Positions 23,032 through 31,810 are shown, numbered from the stretch's first letter. The stretch: 35,804 nucleotides of DNA from Clostridia bacterium (GCA_017406805.1 JAFQXU010000042.1:1-35804); one strand, 5' to 3'. Notes: a model not told the origin generated them from the letters alone. A program made the numbers and translations.

Positions 23032-24240
23032 TTATAATTTTTTTATATCGCTTAAAGTGCATTCGGCCGTTCCGTCCGAAAAAACAATTTTTACCCGCTT
23101 ATTATTTTTTAATTTTTTCACGCTTTTAACCCTTTTTTCATTAAGCAAAATTACCGAATAGCCCTTTTTTAAAACGTTTTGAGGGCTGCACAGCTGCAAT
23201 TTGGAGCAAAGCAGTTTGTATTTTTCGTTTAGTCTGCCGAAATTCATCTTAAAAGCTACGTTTAAATCTTTTAATGCGTCTTCCAAGTCTATTTTATAAT
23301 CTTCTACAATTCTTTTCGGAGAAAACCTTTTTAAATCTTCAATTAACCCGGCATAAACGTCCTTTAGCTTTTCAATTTTAAATTCAAGCGCCGTTTGCAT
23401 ATCTTTTTGATATTTTTCAAAAATTATTTTTAAATTTTCTTTGTCCGGAGTAGCCATCTGAGCTGCAGCGGAAGGCGTCGCTGCACGTTTATCCGCCACA
23501 AAATCGCAAATTGTAAAGTCCGTTTCGTGACCAACAGCAGAAATAACAGGAATTTTTGAGCTAAATATTGCTCTTGCGACTTCTTCGCTGTTAAACGGCC
23601 ACAAATCCTCCACAGAGCCACCGCCACGCCCCACAATCATTACATCAACCGGATCTTTTTCTTTATTAAAATAATTTATCCCCTCTGCAATTTTCAAACC
23701 AGCCTTTTCGCCCTGAACTTCCACAGGGTACAAAACAATTTCGCAAATTGGGTACCTCTTTTTTGCCACTGTTTTTATGTCATGAATAACAGCTCCGGTT
23801 TCAGAAGTAATAACGCCTATTTTTTTGGGATACTGCGGCAAAGGCTTTTTTAAAGCTTCGTCAAACAAACCCTCTGCTTGCAATTTTATTTTAAGCTGCT
23901 CAAAGGCCATATACACGGAGCCTAATCCATCAGGCTGAATATTTTCCACATATATTTGGTACTGCCCCGAAACTTCATAGCAAGACACCCTGCCGCAAAC
24001 CACAACTTTCATGCCGTCACAAATATTAAACGGAATCCTAGAAGAATACTGCGAAAACATTACCGCCCGAACGACGCTTCTTTCGTCTTTTAGCGAAAAA
24101 TAAACGTGTCCGCTGGGGTAATGTCTTTTAAAATTAGAAACTTCGCCCATCACAAAAATTTTAGATAAATTTTCGTCCATTTCAAATCGGGTTTTTATAT
24201 ACAAATTAAGCTGCGAAACAGTAACAGTATTAATATTCAT
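23032..24240 (-). CDS. xseA: Exodeoxyribonuclease VII large subunit
   Basis: A 402-residue protein. An N-terminal OB-fold (about 1-100, with VSNFKRHYPSGHVYFSLKD) binds single-stranded DNA. The catalytic core has IGVITSETGAVIHD, VGRGGGSVEDLW and GHETDFTICDFVADKRAATP. A coiled region follows (about 270-350) and a C-terminal QNVLKKGYSV segment closes the fold. It pairs with XseB, encoded directly downstream. It begins 9 bases after nusB with AAGGTGA before the ATG. Slightly shorter than the E. coli enzyme, within the family range. Confidence 0.95.
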   Translation of the reverse strand: MNINTVTVSQLNLYIKTRFEMDENLSKIFVMGEVSNFKRHYPSGHVYFSLKDERSVVRAVMFSQYSSRIPFNICDGMKVVVCGRVSCYEVSGQYQIYVENIQPDGLGSVYMAFEQLKIKLQAEGLFDEALKKPLPQYPKKIGVITSETGAVIHDIKTVAKKRYPICEIVLYPVEVQGEKAGLKIAEGINYFNKEKDPVDVMIVGRGGGSVEDLWPFNSEEVARAIFSSKIPVISAVGHETDFTICDFVADKRAATPSAAAQMATPDKENLKIIFEKYQKDMQTALEFKIEKLKDVYAGLIEDLKRFSPKRIVEDYKIDLEDALKDLNVAFKMNFGRLNEKYKLLCSKLQLCSPQNVLKKGYSVILLNEKRVKSVKKLKNNKRVKIVFSDGTAECTLSDIKKL

Positions 24241-24249
24241 GATTTCACC

Positions 24250-24648
24250 TTAAAAATCCAAATTATTTGCAATTGCCCCCAAAACCCCATTTACGTAAGA
24301 TGCTTCTTCTTTTGTGCTATATTTTTTGGCAATTTCCACCGCCTCGTTTATTACCACACTTTTTGGGGTTTCTTTTAAAAACATCATTTCAAAAATAGCA
24401 AGTCTAAGAACGGAAAGAGCCGTTCTTGTTAATCTATCTTTTGACCAATGTTTTATGTTCTCTTCAATATAAAAATCAATTTTTTCTATGTTTTCCAGAA
24501 CACCGCTAAAAAGCTTGCCGGAAAATTCGCTTATTTTTACTTCTCTTGCCGATTTGGCATTATCAATTATCTCCTCGGCCGTATTAAACCCAAAAGTACT
24601 TTCAAATAAAAATATAAATGCTTGCTCGCGTGACTGAGTTCTGTTCAT
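24250..24648 (-). CDS. nusB: Transcription antitermination factor NusB
   Basis: A 132-residue all-helical protein. The opening MNRTQSREQAFIFLFESTF, the central WSKDRLTRTALSVLRLAIFE and the final VVINEAVEIAKKYSTKEEAS, then VNGVLGAI are diagnostic. With NusE (S10) it binds boxA RNA and supports rRNA antitermination. GAGG lies 8 bases before the ATG. It sits between cdaR and xseA in the operon. Confidence 0.95.
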   Translation of the reverse strand: MNRTQSREQAFIFLFESTFGFNTAEEIIDNAKSAREVKISEFSGKLFSGVLENIEKIDFYIEENIKHWSKDRLTRTALSVLRLAIFEMMFLKETPKSVVINEAVEIAKKYSTKEEASYVNGVLGAIANNLDF

Positions 24649-24672
24649 TTATTGTTTCCTCGCTCTACTATA

Positions 24673-25956
24673 TTATTCAATATTTACATTAACAAAGTAT
24701 GTTCCATATATCCAGCACTGATTAAAACCATTTATTTTTAAATTTACCGGCATCTCCATCGATCCTGAAAACTCTTTATTTTCATCAAATTTTATTTCGG
24801 CGTAAATATCAGACGGTTTTAAACTGTTTATCTTTACTGCAGGGCCGACAACAGTAACATTTAAATTGCCGTTATATACGCTTGCTTTTTTGCCGTTTGG
24901 AACATTTTTAAAGTCGAATTCATTAACATTAAAAGTTTTTTCTTTAAAATGTGCAAGATTTAAGTTTACCTCCGCAGAATATGTGCTGTTAAGGCTTTTG
25001 CAACCTTCCGGCAAATTAATCGCCCTCGTAAAAGTATTATTTTGAACATTTACTTCATTAAAATTAATTTCGTCAAGTTTAATCTCTTTAATTGAACTTA
25101 CAATTTTTTCAGGGCCTGCAATTTCAAGCGACGACGGAGAAACTTTTATCAAATCTTTATTTAAGCTAATTCCCACCGGCAAATTTGAAAAATCTGCAAT
25201 TAAATCAACTTTTTTCTTCATTAATACCGGCACACTTACTTCCACTTCGTTAACGCTGCTTTTAATGGTTTCGCTGGTAATTTGCTGGCCGTAATCATCA
25301 TACAAAAGAATTGGGGTTTTAAGCATTACAGTAGAGTCAACCTCGCCGGGAATATCCGCTTTAACAACCACTTTTTTTATCTTTGAAATTTCTTTTTCCG
25401 GGCCGGAAAGAGTAACTTTTTGCGTGGATAAAATAGTATTCCCCACATAGTAATCGGATTTTGGTGTAAAGTTTATTTGGGGTTCAATTGTAAATTCAGA
25501 TTCCCTATATCTATCCACCATAACAGTTACAACCGACGGCTTAACATCGGAAACAATTTGATAATCTTGCAAAACTCCAACTTTTTTTGCCGAAAGTTCC
25601 AAAGTATAGTTCCCCGGCGACATTATTGTACTTGCCGCTTGGGGCGCAGTAATTTGTATATCATTTTTTGTAACTTGGCCCACAACAATTCTATTTCCTG
25701 CTATATCTACCCTTGCCGTTAAATTTTCACCGCCAAAAATTCTAAGGCCATCTTGAACGGCGCTTTCCGACAGCTGTATATTAACAGGTATATCAGAAAT
25801 CGTTACGGGAACACTTTCACTATTACTGGAAGAAATAGCAATCCATGTAATAACAGATGCAACCAAAGAAAACACCATAACAAATTTATTGTTATAAAAG
25901 AGTTTCCCTATTTTTATTCTTTTAAGTTTTTTAATAAAAAAGTTATTTTTAAACAT
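24673..25956 (-). CDS. cdaR: CdaA regulatory protein CdaR (YbbR-domain protein)
   Basis: About 427 residues. One N-terminal membrane helix (about 26-43, VMVFSLVASVITWIAI) is followed by an extracellular region of about four YbbR repeats rich in beta strands, each with a VxVSGP/VTVVGP-like turn (LSGPEKEIS, IAGPEKIVS, VVGPAVKIN). CdaR is anchored at the membrane and modulates the diadenylate cyclase CdaA, encoded 40 bases upstream. The start is uncertain: ATG 25956 is used here, with GTG 25968 as an in-frame alternative; a nearby AGGAAAG is not ideally spaced for either. Confidence 0.92.
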   Translation of the reverse strand: MFKNNFFIKKLKRIKIGKLFYNNKFVMVFSLVASVITWIAISSSNSESVPVTISDIPVNIQLSESAVQDGLRIFGGENLTARVDIAGNRIVVGQVTKNDIQITAPQAASTIMSPGNYTLELSAKKVGVLQDYQIVSDVKPSVVTVMVDRYRESEFTIEPQINFTPKSDYYVGNTILSTQKVTLSGPEKEISKIKKVVVKADIPGEVDSTVMLKTPILLYDDYGQQITSETIKSSVNEVEVSVPVLMKKKVDLIADFSNLPVGISLNKDLIKVSPSSLEIAGPEKIVSSIKEIKLDEINFNEVNVQNNTFTRAINLPEGCKSLNSTYSAEVNLNLAHFKEKTFNVNEFDFKNVPNGKKASVYNGNLNVTVVGPAVKINSLKPSDIYAEIKFDENKEFSGSMEMPVNLKINGFNQCWIYGTYFVNVNIE

Positions 25957-25996
25957 TTTTTCTTTCACTTTCCTAAAAAATTATTTAATCAATTAT

Positions 25997-26815
25997 TTAT
26001 TTATCAATCAAAAATTTATTTAAGTCTTTTTTTAGAGAACTCGTATCGTCGTAGCTTGTTAAAACACCATTTAAAGCTATTGACATTTTGCCGGTTTCTT
26101 CTGAAACAACCACGGCTACGGCGTCTGAGTTCTCACTTATACCTATTGCGGCGCGGTGCCTTGTGCCCAAGTCTTTGCTCAAGCTGTTATTTTTTGTAAG
26201 CGGCAAAATACAACCCCCGGCATAAAGAATATTATCTCTTACTACTAAAGCGCCATCGTGAAGTGGAGCTTTATTATAAAAAATATTGCATATAAGCGGC
26301 ACCGAAGGTTTAGATTTTATTATAGTTCCAGTGTCTATAATTTCTCCAAGCTTCGTTTTTCTTTCAATAATTATCAGCGCACCCATTTTTTCTTCGCTAA
26401 GTGAATAAACAGCATCGGAAATAATCGATATTAGGCGTTTACAATCACGGGTGTAGGCATTTTCATCTTTTTTTATATTACTAAGAGAAAGCTTATCGCT
26501 AATATTGCTTCTTCCAAGCTGCTCCAAAGCCCTTCTGAGTTCAGGCTGAAATACTATAAGCAGTCCAAAAACACTGAACTGAAAAACATTACTAAATATA
26601 GTGCTCAGCATTTTAAAATGCAGCTGACACGCCAAAAAGTACCCCACCAACACTATTATTATTCCTTTTACAAGCTGCCCAGCTCTGGATTCCCTTACAA
26701 TTTTTGTAAGGCCATAAATTAAAACAGCAACAATTAGAATATCAAAAAGGTCGTATATTGTAAATGTTCTAAAAAGGCTTTTAAAAGATAAAAGCACACC
26801 ATCTAAAAAATCCAT
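25997..26815 (-). CDS. cdaA: Diadenylate cyclase CdaA
   Basis: A 272-residue membrane enzyme that makes the second messenger c-di-AMP from two ATP. Three N-terminal membrane segments (about 23-40, 48-63, 76-90) precede a cytosolic DAC domain (about 105-265). Active-site motifs are DGALVV (187-192) and GTRHRAA (217-223). ATG 26815 is chosen because GGAG lies 6 bases before it; a longer frame upstream to 26869 overlaps leader hairpin sequence. CdaR follows directly. The usual third gene of this operon, glmM, is missing here and is replaced by nusB. Confidence 0.95.
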   Translation of the reverse strand: MDFLDGVLLSFKSLFRTFTIYDLFDILIVAVLIYGLTKIVRESRAGQLVKGIIIVLVGYFLACQLHFKMLSTIFSNVFQFSVFGLLIVFQPELRRALEQLGRSNISDKLSLSNIKKDENAYTRDCKRLISIISDAVYSLSEEKMGALIIIERKTKLGEIIDTGTIIKSKPSVPLICNIFYNKAPLHDGALVVRDNILYAGGCILPLTKNNSLSKDLGTRHRAAIGISENSDAVAVVVSEETGKMSIALNGVLTSYDDTSSLKKDLNKFLIDK

Positions 26816-26843
26816 AAATTTCTCCATTTTAATAAAAAATATT

Positions 26844-26871
26844 AAGTGCCAACTTAAAAAAGCTAACACTT
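26844..26871 (-). other. Hairpin at the 5' end of the cdaA message
   Basis: On the minus strand AAGTGTTAGC pairs with GTTGGCACTT over 10 bases (three G-U pairs) with loop TTTTTTAA. It falls right at the expected start of transcripts from the proximal promoter and 29 bases before the start codon, followed by a T-rich stretch. It could stabilise the message or attenuate transcripts from the distal promoter. Confidence 0.45.
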
Positions 26872-26873
26872 AA

Positions 26874-26901
26874 ATTTTACCATATTTATTTTTTGTTTCA
26901 A
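26874..26901 (-). promoter_or_regulatory. Proximal promoter of the cdaA operon
   Basis: Minus strand TTGAAA (26901-26896), 16-base spacer, TAAAAT (26879-26874) with TGG directly before it (extended -10). Confidence 0.55.
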
Positions 26902-26982
26902 GTAATATAATTTTAAAAAATTTAATTTTTATTAGTTGATGACAACCGAACACGCATTAAAGGATTATAAGCATTCGTATAT

Positions 26983-27011
26983 ATTTTAACACACTATTGA
27001 AAAAAAGTCAA
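26983..27011 (-). promoter_or_regulatory. Distal promoter of the cdaA operon
   Basis: Minus strand TTGACT (27011-27006), 17-base spacer, TAAAAT (26988-26983), with TGT before the -10 box (extended form). The -35 box overlaps the last codons of the upstream desulfurase-like gene. Confidence 0.65.
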
Positions 27012-28144
27012 ATTTTTTTAATAACACTAACAAGCCTGTCTACTTCTTGTTTTGTATTAAACACCGATGGGCTAACTCTTATCGTCCCCGTTTCCAAAGT
27101 ACCGGCGAATTCATGGGCAGACGGCGCACAGTGAAGCCCCGTTCTTACTTCTATTTCATTTCTGTCTAAAATTTTCCCCACTTCATCGCTGATATAATCT
27201 TTTACGTTAAAACTGATAAGCGGGACAAAATGTTCTTTACTCGGCCGAGACATATAAAGCTTTACGGAGGAAATTTGCTTTAAATTATCATAAAGATACT
27301 GCATTAGTTTAAGCTCGTGATTAAAAATATTGTTTATACCTTTATTTTTAACAAATTCCATGCCGGCGCAAAGACCGCAAATCCCCGGTATATTCGGAGT
27401 ACCGCTTTCAAATTTTTGCGGCATAATTTTTGGCTGGCAAAGTTTCATAGAATCCGTGCCCGTACCACCTTCTATTATTGTGTCAAGCATTTCGTGTTTA
27501 TCAGTTATGAGCATACCCGTACCCATAGGGCCATATAAACCTTTGTGCCCCGCTAAACACAGAAAATCTATACCCATCTTTCCCACATTAATCGGGACAA
27601 GCCCCGCAGACTGCGCACCGTCAACCAATATCGGAATTTTATAAATATGCGCCAATGCGGCAATTCTTTCTATTGGAAGTTTTACACCCAAAACATTCGA
27701 TGCATGTGTGCAAATTATAAGTTTGGTTCCTGAATTTATTGCATTTCTAAATGAATTTACTGTTTTGTCGTTATCATTGGGGTAAACTTTTGCCACAGTG
27801 TAGCTTACTCCTATTGTTTTTTCCAGTTTGCTGAGCGGTCTCATAACGGCATTATGCTCCAAGCAAGACGTTACCACATGATCTCCCGGCTTTAAAAGGC
27901 CTTTTATTACCATATTTAATGCCTGAGTACAATTAAGCGTAAATGCTACATTTTCAGGTGATTTTGCGCCAAATAATTCACTTGCAGTTTTTCTGCAGCG
28001 CCAAACTTCCCCTGAGGAATTTCTGGAAAGTTTATGCCCACTCCTGCCGGGGTTGGCGCCAAATTTCTTCATACTAAGTGCCACAGCATTATTCACCATA
28101 ATCGGTTTTGGGTATGTTGTGGCAGAATTATCAAAATATATCAA
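27008..28144 (-). CDS. Class V aminotransferase, cysteine desulfurase family
   Basis: A 378-residue PLP enzyme. It opens MIYFDNSATTYPKP, the family start. The PLP site includes His97 (LEHNAV), Asp175 (VDGAQSAG) and the Schiff-base Lys201 in LAGHKGLYGP. The persulfide Cys is probably Cys339 in RTGLHCAPSAHE. This sequence type is the clostridial family annotated as cysteine desulfurase, nearer to SufS/CsdA than to IscS. No iscU, sufU or suf genes are beside it, so the sulfur acceptor is unknown. The start is TTG 28144, 10 bases after AGGAGG; no ATG fits. It has its own promoter. Confidence 0.9.
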   Translation of the reverse strand: MIYFDNSATTYPKPIMVNNAVALSMKKFGANPGRSGHKLSRNSSGEVWRCRKTASELFGAKSPENVAFTLNCTQALNMVIKGLLKPGDHVVTSCLEHNAVMRPLSKLEKTIGVSYTVAKVYPNDNDKTVNSFRNAINSGTKLIICTHASNVLGVKLPIERIAALAHIYKIPILVDGAQSAGLVPINVGKMGIDFLCLAGHKGLYGPMGTGMLITDKHEMLDTIIEGGTGTDSMKLCQPKIMPQKFESGTPNIPGICGLCAGMEFVKNKGINNIFNHELKLMQYLYDNLKQISSVKLYMSRPSKEHFVPLISFNVKDYISDEVGKILDRNEIEVRTGLHCAPSAHEFAGTLETGTIRVSPSVFNTKQEVDRLVSVIKKI

Positions 28145-28221
28145 TTTTAATTTACCTCCTTTTCTTTTAAAAAATAATCATTTAATTTTAAAGAAAAGCC
28201 ATAGCAAAATGATTTTTCTTC

Positions 28222-28250
28222 ACTATACATATTATGAAAAGGAATGGCAA
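28222..28250 (-). promoter_or_regulatory. Promoter of the desulfurase-like gene
   Basis: Minus strand TTGCCA (28250-28245), 17-base spacer, TATAGT (28227-28222); both boxes are 5 of 6. It follows directly after the metG-tatD-ispF terminator. Confidence 0.6.
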
Positions 28251-28255
28251 AATGA

Positions 28256-28285
28256 CAAAAACCCAGGCCCTGATTTGCCTGAGTT
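28256..28285 (-). terminator. Terminator of the metG-tatD-ispF operon
   Basis: AACCCAGGC (28260-28268) pairs with GCCTGAGTT (28277-28285) with one mismatch; on the minus strand the stem is followed by a run of T. It begins about 15 bases after the ispF stop. Confidence 0.75.
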
Positions 28286-28300
28286 TTTTAATTTAAAAAT

Positions 28301-28768
28301 TTATTTTATTAAACACACAGCATGAGCGGAAATTCCTCTGTTTTCTCCCGTAAAACCAAGGCCCTCTTCCGTGGTGGCTTTTATGTTTATTTGCTCCAAA
28401 CCTATACCGCAAACCGAGGAAATATTATTTTTCATTTTGTCTATATAAAAAGACAATTTCGGGCTTTGCGCAATAATTGTTGCGTCAATATTTTCTATTT
28501 CATAGTTTTTTTCTTTAAGTAGCTGGCAAACATGCTCCAAAAGCTTTAAACTGCTTATGTTTTTGTATTTAGGGTCTGTATCCGGAAAATATTTTCCTAT
28601 ATCTCCAAGCCCGGCCGCACCCAAAAGTGCATCAATAATGGCATGCACAAGAACGTCCGCATCGGAATGGCCCAAAAGCCCTACATTATAAGGCACTTCC
28701 ACACCACCCAAAATTAGCTTTCTATTTTTAGTTAATTTATGCACATCATATCCATGACCAATCCTCAT
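28301..28768 (-). CDS. ispF: 2-C-methyl-D-erythritol 2,4-cyclodiphosphate synthase
   Basis: A 155-residue trimeric enzyme of the MEP pathway that cyclises CDP-methylerythritol 2-phosphate. The metal site is Asp8 and His10 in [12 protein letters not shown] together with His42 in [25 protein letters not shown] and the final [14 protein letters not shown], then AHAVCLI complete the pattern. It starts 7 bases after tatD with TAGGTG before the ATG. In many bacteria ispF is fused or adjacent to ispD; here it stands alone at the end of the metG operon. Confidence 0.95.
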   Translation of the reverse strand: MRIGHGYDVHKLTKNRKLILGGVEVPYNVGLLGHSDADVLVHAIIDALLGAAGLGDIGKYFPDTDPKYKNISSLKLLEHVCQLLKEKNYEIENIDATIIAQSPKLSFYIDKMKNNISSVCGIGLEQINIKATTEEGLGFTGENRGISAHAVCLIK

Positions 28769-28775
28769 AAAGCAC

Positions 28776-29543
28776 CTACTTTACACCAAAAAGATTTTTA
28801 GCATTTTGCTTTGTAATTTGAAAAACTTCTTTTAAATCAATGTTTTTTATCCCAGAAATTTTTTCTGCGGTATATTTTATATAAGACGAATCACACCTTT
28901 TCCCCCTAAACGGAGCAGGCGCCATATACGGAGCGTCCGTTTCCAGCACAATATGCTCAAGCGGAATATTTTCTGCTACATCAACTATATTTTTCGCATT
29001 TTTAAATGTAACAACTCCGCCAATACCAATATACATACCCATTTTTATTATTTCTTTTGCCATTTCCAAGCTACCGGAAAAACAATGCACCACGCCCCTT
29101 GGTTTATGCTTTTTTAAAATTTCCATAGTATCCGCATGGGCATCTCTGTCATGAACAATAACTGGCAAATCGTGTTTTATGGCAAGTTTTACTTGGTTTT
29201 CAAATAACTCTTGTTGCTGCTGTTTATTTTCTTTTGTGTAATGATAATCAAGGCCTATTTCGCCTACACCAACGACTTTTTTACCACTTAAAATTAATTT
29301 TTCAAGCCGGGAGATATAATCTTTTGGAATGCTTGAAATATTCTCCGGGTGAATTCCGACTGCGGCATAAATATAAGGATAACTTTCTGAAAGACTTATT
29401 GATTTTTCAGAAGATTCTATATCCGCACCGGCATTTATCACAGCGTAAATGTTATTATTTGGGAGAGAGCTTAATTTTTCCTCTCTGTCTTCATCAAATG
29501 CAGAGTCATCATAATGGGCATGCGTGTCGAATATCAAACTCAT
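28776..29543 (-). CDS. tatD: TatD family metal-dependent hydrolase
   Basis: A 255-residue TIM-barrel hydrolase. Metal ligands are in DTHAHYDD (His8, His10), [28 protein letters not shown] and [10 protein letters not shown]. TatD proteins are DNases and may also act in tRNA or D-amino acid quality control. The order metG-tatD is a classic conserved pair. AAGGAG precedes the ATG, 11 bases after the metG stop. Full length. Confidence 0.94.
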   Translation of the reverse strand: MSLIFDTHAHYDDSAFDEDREEKLSSLPNNNIYAVINAGADIESSEKSISLSESYPYIYAAVGIHPENISSIPKDYISRLEKLILSGKKVVGVGEIGLDYHYTKENKQQQQELFENQVKLAIKHDLPVIVHDRDAHADTMEILKKHKPRGVVHCFSGSLEMAKEIIKMGMYIGIGGVVTFKNAKNIVDVAENIPLEHIVLETDAPYMAPAPFRGKRCDSSYIKYTAEKISGIKNIDLKEVFQITKQNAKNLFGVK

Positions 29544-29554
29544 ATTATTCTCCT

Positions 29555-31486
29555 TTAACTAAGTTTGCTGCCGGGCGCCATATCATCCACAAATATAACT
29601 TTAACTGCACCGTCCGGGCATGTGGCCGCAAGTATCATTCCGTGGCTTTCCACTCCGCAAAGTTTTGCGGGTTTTAAATTAGAAACCAAAATTACACTTT
29701 TCCCTACTAGTTCTTCCGGTGAATAATACTGTGAAATTCCCGAAACCACAGTTCTTTCACCAGTTCCATCGTCAACTAAAAGTTTAAGAAGCTTTTTGGA
29801 TTTTTTAACCGGTTCGCACTCTTTTATTTTTGCCACTATAAGGCTTACTTTGGCAAAATCTTCTATGTCAATTAAACTTACCACGTTTTCATTTTTAGGT
29901 TCGCTCTTTTTGGCATGGTAAAGGCTATTAAGAGCTTCTATTTCTTTTTCAACATCAATTCTCGGGAACAGCACTTCGCCTTTTTTTACTGTAATATTTT
30001 TTGGTAGTTCTCCCCATTTAGAAATGGAATCCCACGTGCGAACTTCTTTCCCCGCACCTATTTGCTGCCAAATTTTTTCAGACGTGCTAGGCATTACTGG
30101 GTAAATAAGCACGGAAATTATTCTTAAAACTTCACAAAGATTATAAAGTACTGCCGCTAATCTGCTGCGTTTTTTCTCGTCTTTCCCAAGTTGCCATGGC
30201 ATTGTTTCGTCAATGTATTTATTACATTTTGAAATAAGCAACCAAACCTCGCCCAAAGCACCGGAAAAATTATATTTATCCATTAATTCTTCATATTTTT
30301 TACAAACGTTCATTGCAACGAGAGCTAATTCATTATCAATATTGCCAAGCTTTTGCTCCTCCGGCAATGTACCGCCAAAGTATTTTTCTATCATAGCTAC
30401 ACTGCGAGAAAGAAGATTACCCAAATCATTAGCCAAATCAAAATTAATTCTCTTTATAAGTGCTTCGTTTGTAAAAAGTCCGTCTGAACCAAACGAAAAT
30501 TCTCTCATTAAAAAGTATCTTAAAGCATCAACGCCGTAACGCTCCGACAAAACAACAGGGTCAATCACATTCCCTTTTGACTTAGCCATTCTGCTTCCGT
30601 CACCAAATAAAATCCAGCCATGACCATAAACTTGTTCAGGCAGCGGCAAACCAAGCGCCATAAGAATCGCCGGCCAAATAATAACATGAAATCTAACTAT
30701 TTCTTTGCCCACAAAATGAATATTTGCAGGCCAATACTTTTTATAGTTGCTGTCATCTTTTGAACCATAGCCCTGAGAAGTAATATAGTTCGTTAGCGCA
30801 TCAAGCCAAACATAAACAACGTGATTTTTATCAAAATCAACGGGTATTCCCCATTTAAAACTTGTTCTGCTGACACACAAATCGTCAAGACCATCTTTTA
30901 TAAACTGGATCATCTCGTTTTTTCTGCCTTCCGGGCAAATAAATCTTGGGTGCTTTTTATAATAGTCAAGCAGTTTATCACCGTATTTTGAAAGTTTAAA
31001 GAAATATGCTTCTTCCTCTGCCCAATTAACCTCTCTGCCGCAATCGGGGCACTTGCCGTCTTTTAACTGAGTATCGGTAAAAAACGCTTCACATGGCGTA
31101 CAATACCAGCCTTTGTATGTACCTTTATATATTTCGCCTTTATTGTATAATTCGTTAAAAATTTTTTTAACTGCTTCTTCGTGAGGTTTATCTGTAGTTC
31201 TAATAAATTTATCGTATGAAATATTAAGTAAGCTCCACAAAGATTTATATTTTTCTACAATGTCATCAACATACTTTTTTGGAGTTTTACCCTCTTTTTT
31301 TGCTTTTTCTTCAATTTTTTGGCCATGTTCATCTGTACCGGTTGTAAACATAACGTCATAACCTTGCAAACGTTTAAACCTTGCAACAACGTCCGCCACA
31401 ATTGTTGTGTAACTTGTACCTACATGCGGAATACCCGAAGGATAATATATCGGCGTGGTAACGTAAAATTTTTTATTTTTATCCAT
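29555..31486 (-). CDS. metG: Methionyl-tRNA synthetase
   Basis: A 643-residue class I synthetase that charges tRNA with methionine. The catalytic domain opens VTTPIYYPSGIPHVGTSYTT, where the HIGH motif reads HVGT (21-24). TGTDEHGQKI (49-58) follows. The zinc knuckle has Cys129, 132, 146 and 149. KMSKS is RMAKS (299-303). A helical anticodon domain follows (about 360-510), and the C-terminus (about 540-643) is a tRNA-binding OB-fold (VSLIVAKIKECEPVKKSKKL). The gene leads the metG-tatD-ispF operon. No T-box leader was found upstream. Confidence 0.95.
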   Translation of the reverse strand: MDKNKKFYVTTPIYYPSGIPHVGTSYTTIVADVVARFKRLQGYDVMFTTGTDEHGQKIEEKAKKEGKTPKKYVDDIVEKYKSLWSLLNISYDKFIRTTDKPHEEAVKKIFNELYNKGEIYKGTYKGWYCTPCEAFFTDTQLKDGKCPDCGREVNWAEEEAYFFKLSKYGDKLLDYYKKHPRFICPEGRKNEMIQFIKDGLDDLCVSRTSFKWGIPVDFDKNHVVYVWLDALTNYITSQGYGSKDDSNYKKYWPANIHFVGKEIVRFHVIIWPAILMALGLPLPEQVYGHGWILFGDGSRMAKSKGNVIDPVVLSERYGVDALRYFLMREFSFGSDGLFTNEALIKRINFDLANDLGNLLSRSVAMIEKYFGGTLPEEQKLGNIDNELALVAMNVCKKYEELMDKYNFSGALGEVWLLISKCNKYIDETMPWQLGKDEKKRSRLAAVLYNLCEVLRIISVLIYPVMPSTSEKIWQQIGAGKEVRTWDSISKWGELPKNITVKKGEVLFPRIDVEKEIEALNSLYHAKKSEPKNENVVSLIDIEDFAKVSLIVAKIKECEPVKKSKKLLKLLVDDGTGERTVVSGISQYYSPEELVGKSVILVSNLKPAKLCGVESHGMILAATCPDGAVKVIFVDDMAPGSKLS

Positions 31487-31523
31487 AAGCTAAAATCCCC
31501 TTTTCTATTTTAATAATATTTTT

Positions 31524-31552
31524 ATTATAGCATATTAAATTTTAAATAGCTA
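31524..31552 (-). promoter_or_regulatory. Extended -10 promoter of metG
   Basis: Minus strand TATAAT (31529-31524) preceded by TGC, with a weak -35 (TAGCTA, 31552-31547) at 17 bases. The extended -10 makes it credible. Confidence 0.6.
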
Positions 31553-31657
31553 CCGATTTAAAGACATCCACAAACCAGGTTTTATGAAAATTTCCATATT
31601 TTTATAGTATAAATAAACTTTAAAAAGTAAACAATACAAACATGGGAGGTGAAAAAA

Positions 31658-31804
31658 ATGAAAAACAACACAAACCAAACAAATTCAACCAACACAAAAA
31701 ATTCAACAAACAGCAAAAATTCCACAAACTACAAAGACACAACCAATTCTTCTAATCAAACTAATCACAGCAGCCACGAAAACAGAAGCAAAAACTGCAA
31801 ATAA
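31658..31804 (+). CDS. Asn/Ser/Thr-rich 48-residue protein of unknown function
   Basis: A 48-codon gene with a very strong ribosome site, GGGAGGTG, 6 bases before the ATG. Asn, Ser and Thr make up 32 of 48 residues, and 12 of 14 Asn fall on every third position (3, 6, 9 to 24, then 30, 33, 36, 42). A single Cys lies at position 47, in the C-terminal NCK. It has no hydrophobic segment or signal peptide, and is probably disordered or a simple repeat fold. It is divergent from metG and converges on ispE, sharing its terminator. I do not recognise it; small Asn-rich proteins occur in spore-forming clostridia, but no link to spores can be shown here. Confidence 0.72.
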   Translation: MKNNTNQTNSTNTKNSTNSKNSTNYKDTTNSSNQTNHSSHENRSKNCK

Positions 31805-31810
31805 TAATTA

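Noticed and set aside
26816-27007. Possible c-di-AMP riboswitch in the cdaA leader
   Set aside because: The leader is very AT-rich and too simple; none of the conserved ydaO-class elements were visible.
31487-31657. Possible T-box riboswitch ahead of metG
   Set aside because: The leader is short and lacks the conserved T-box sequence and a terminator-antiterminator pair.
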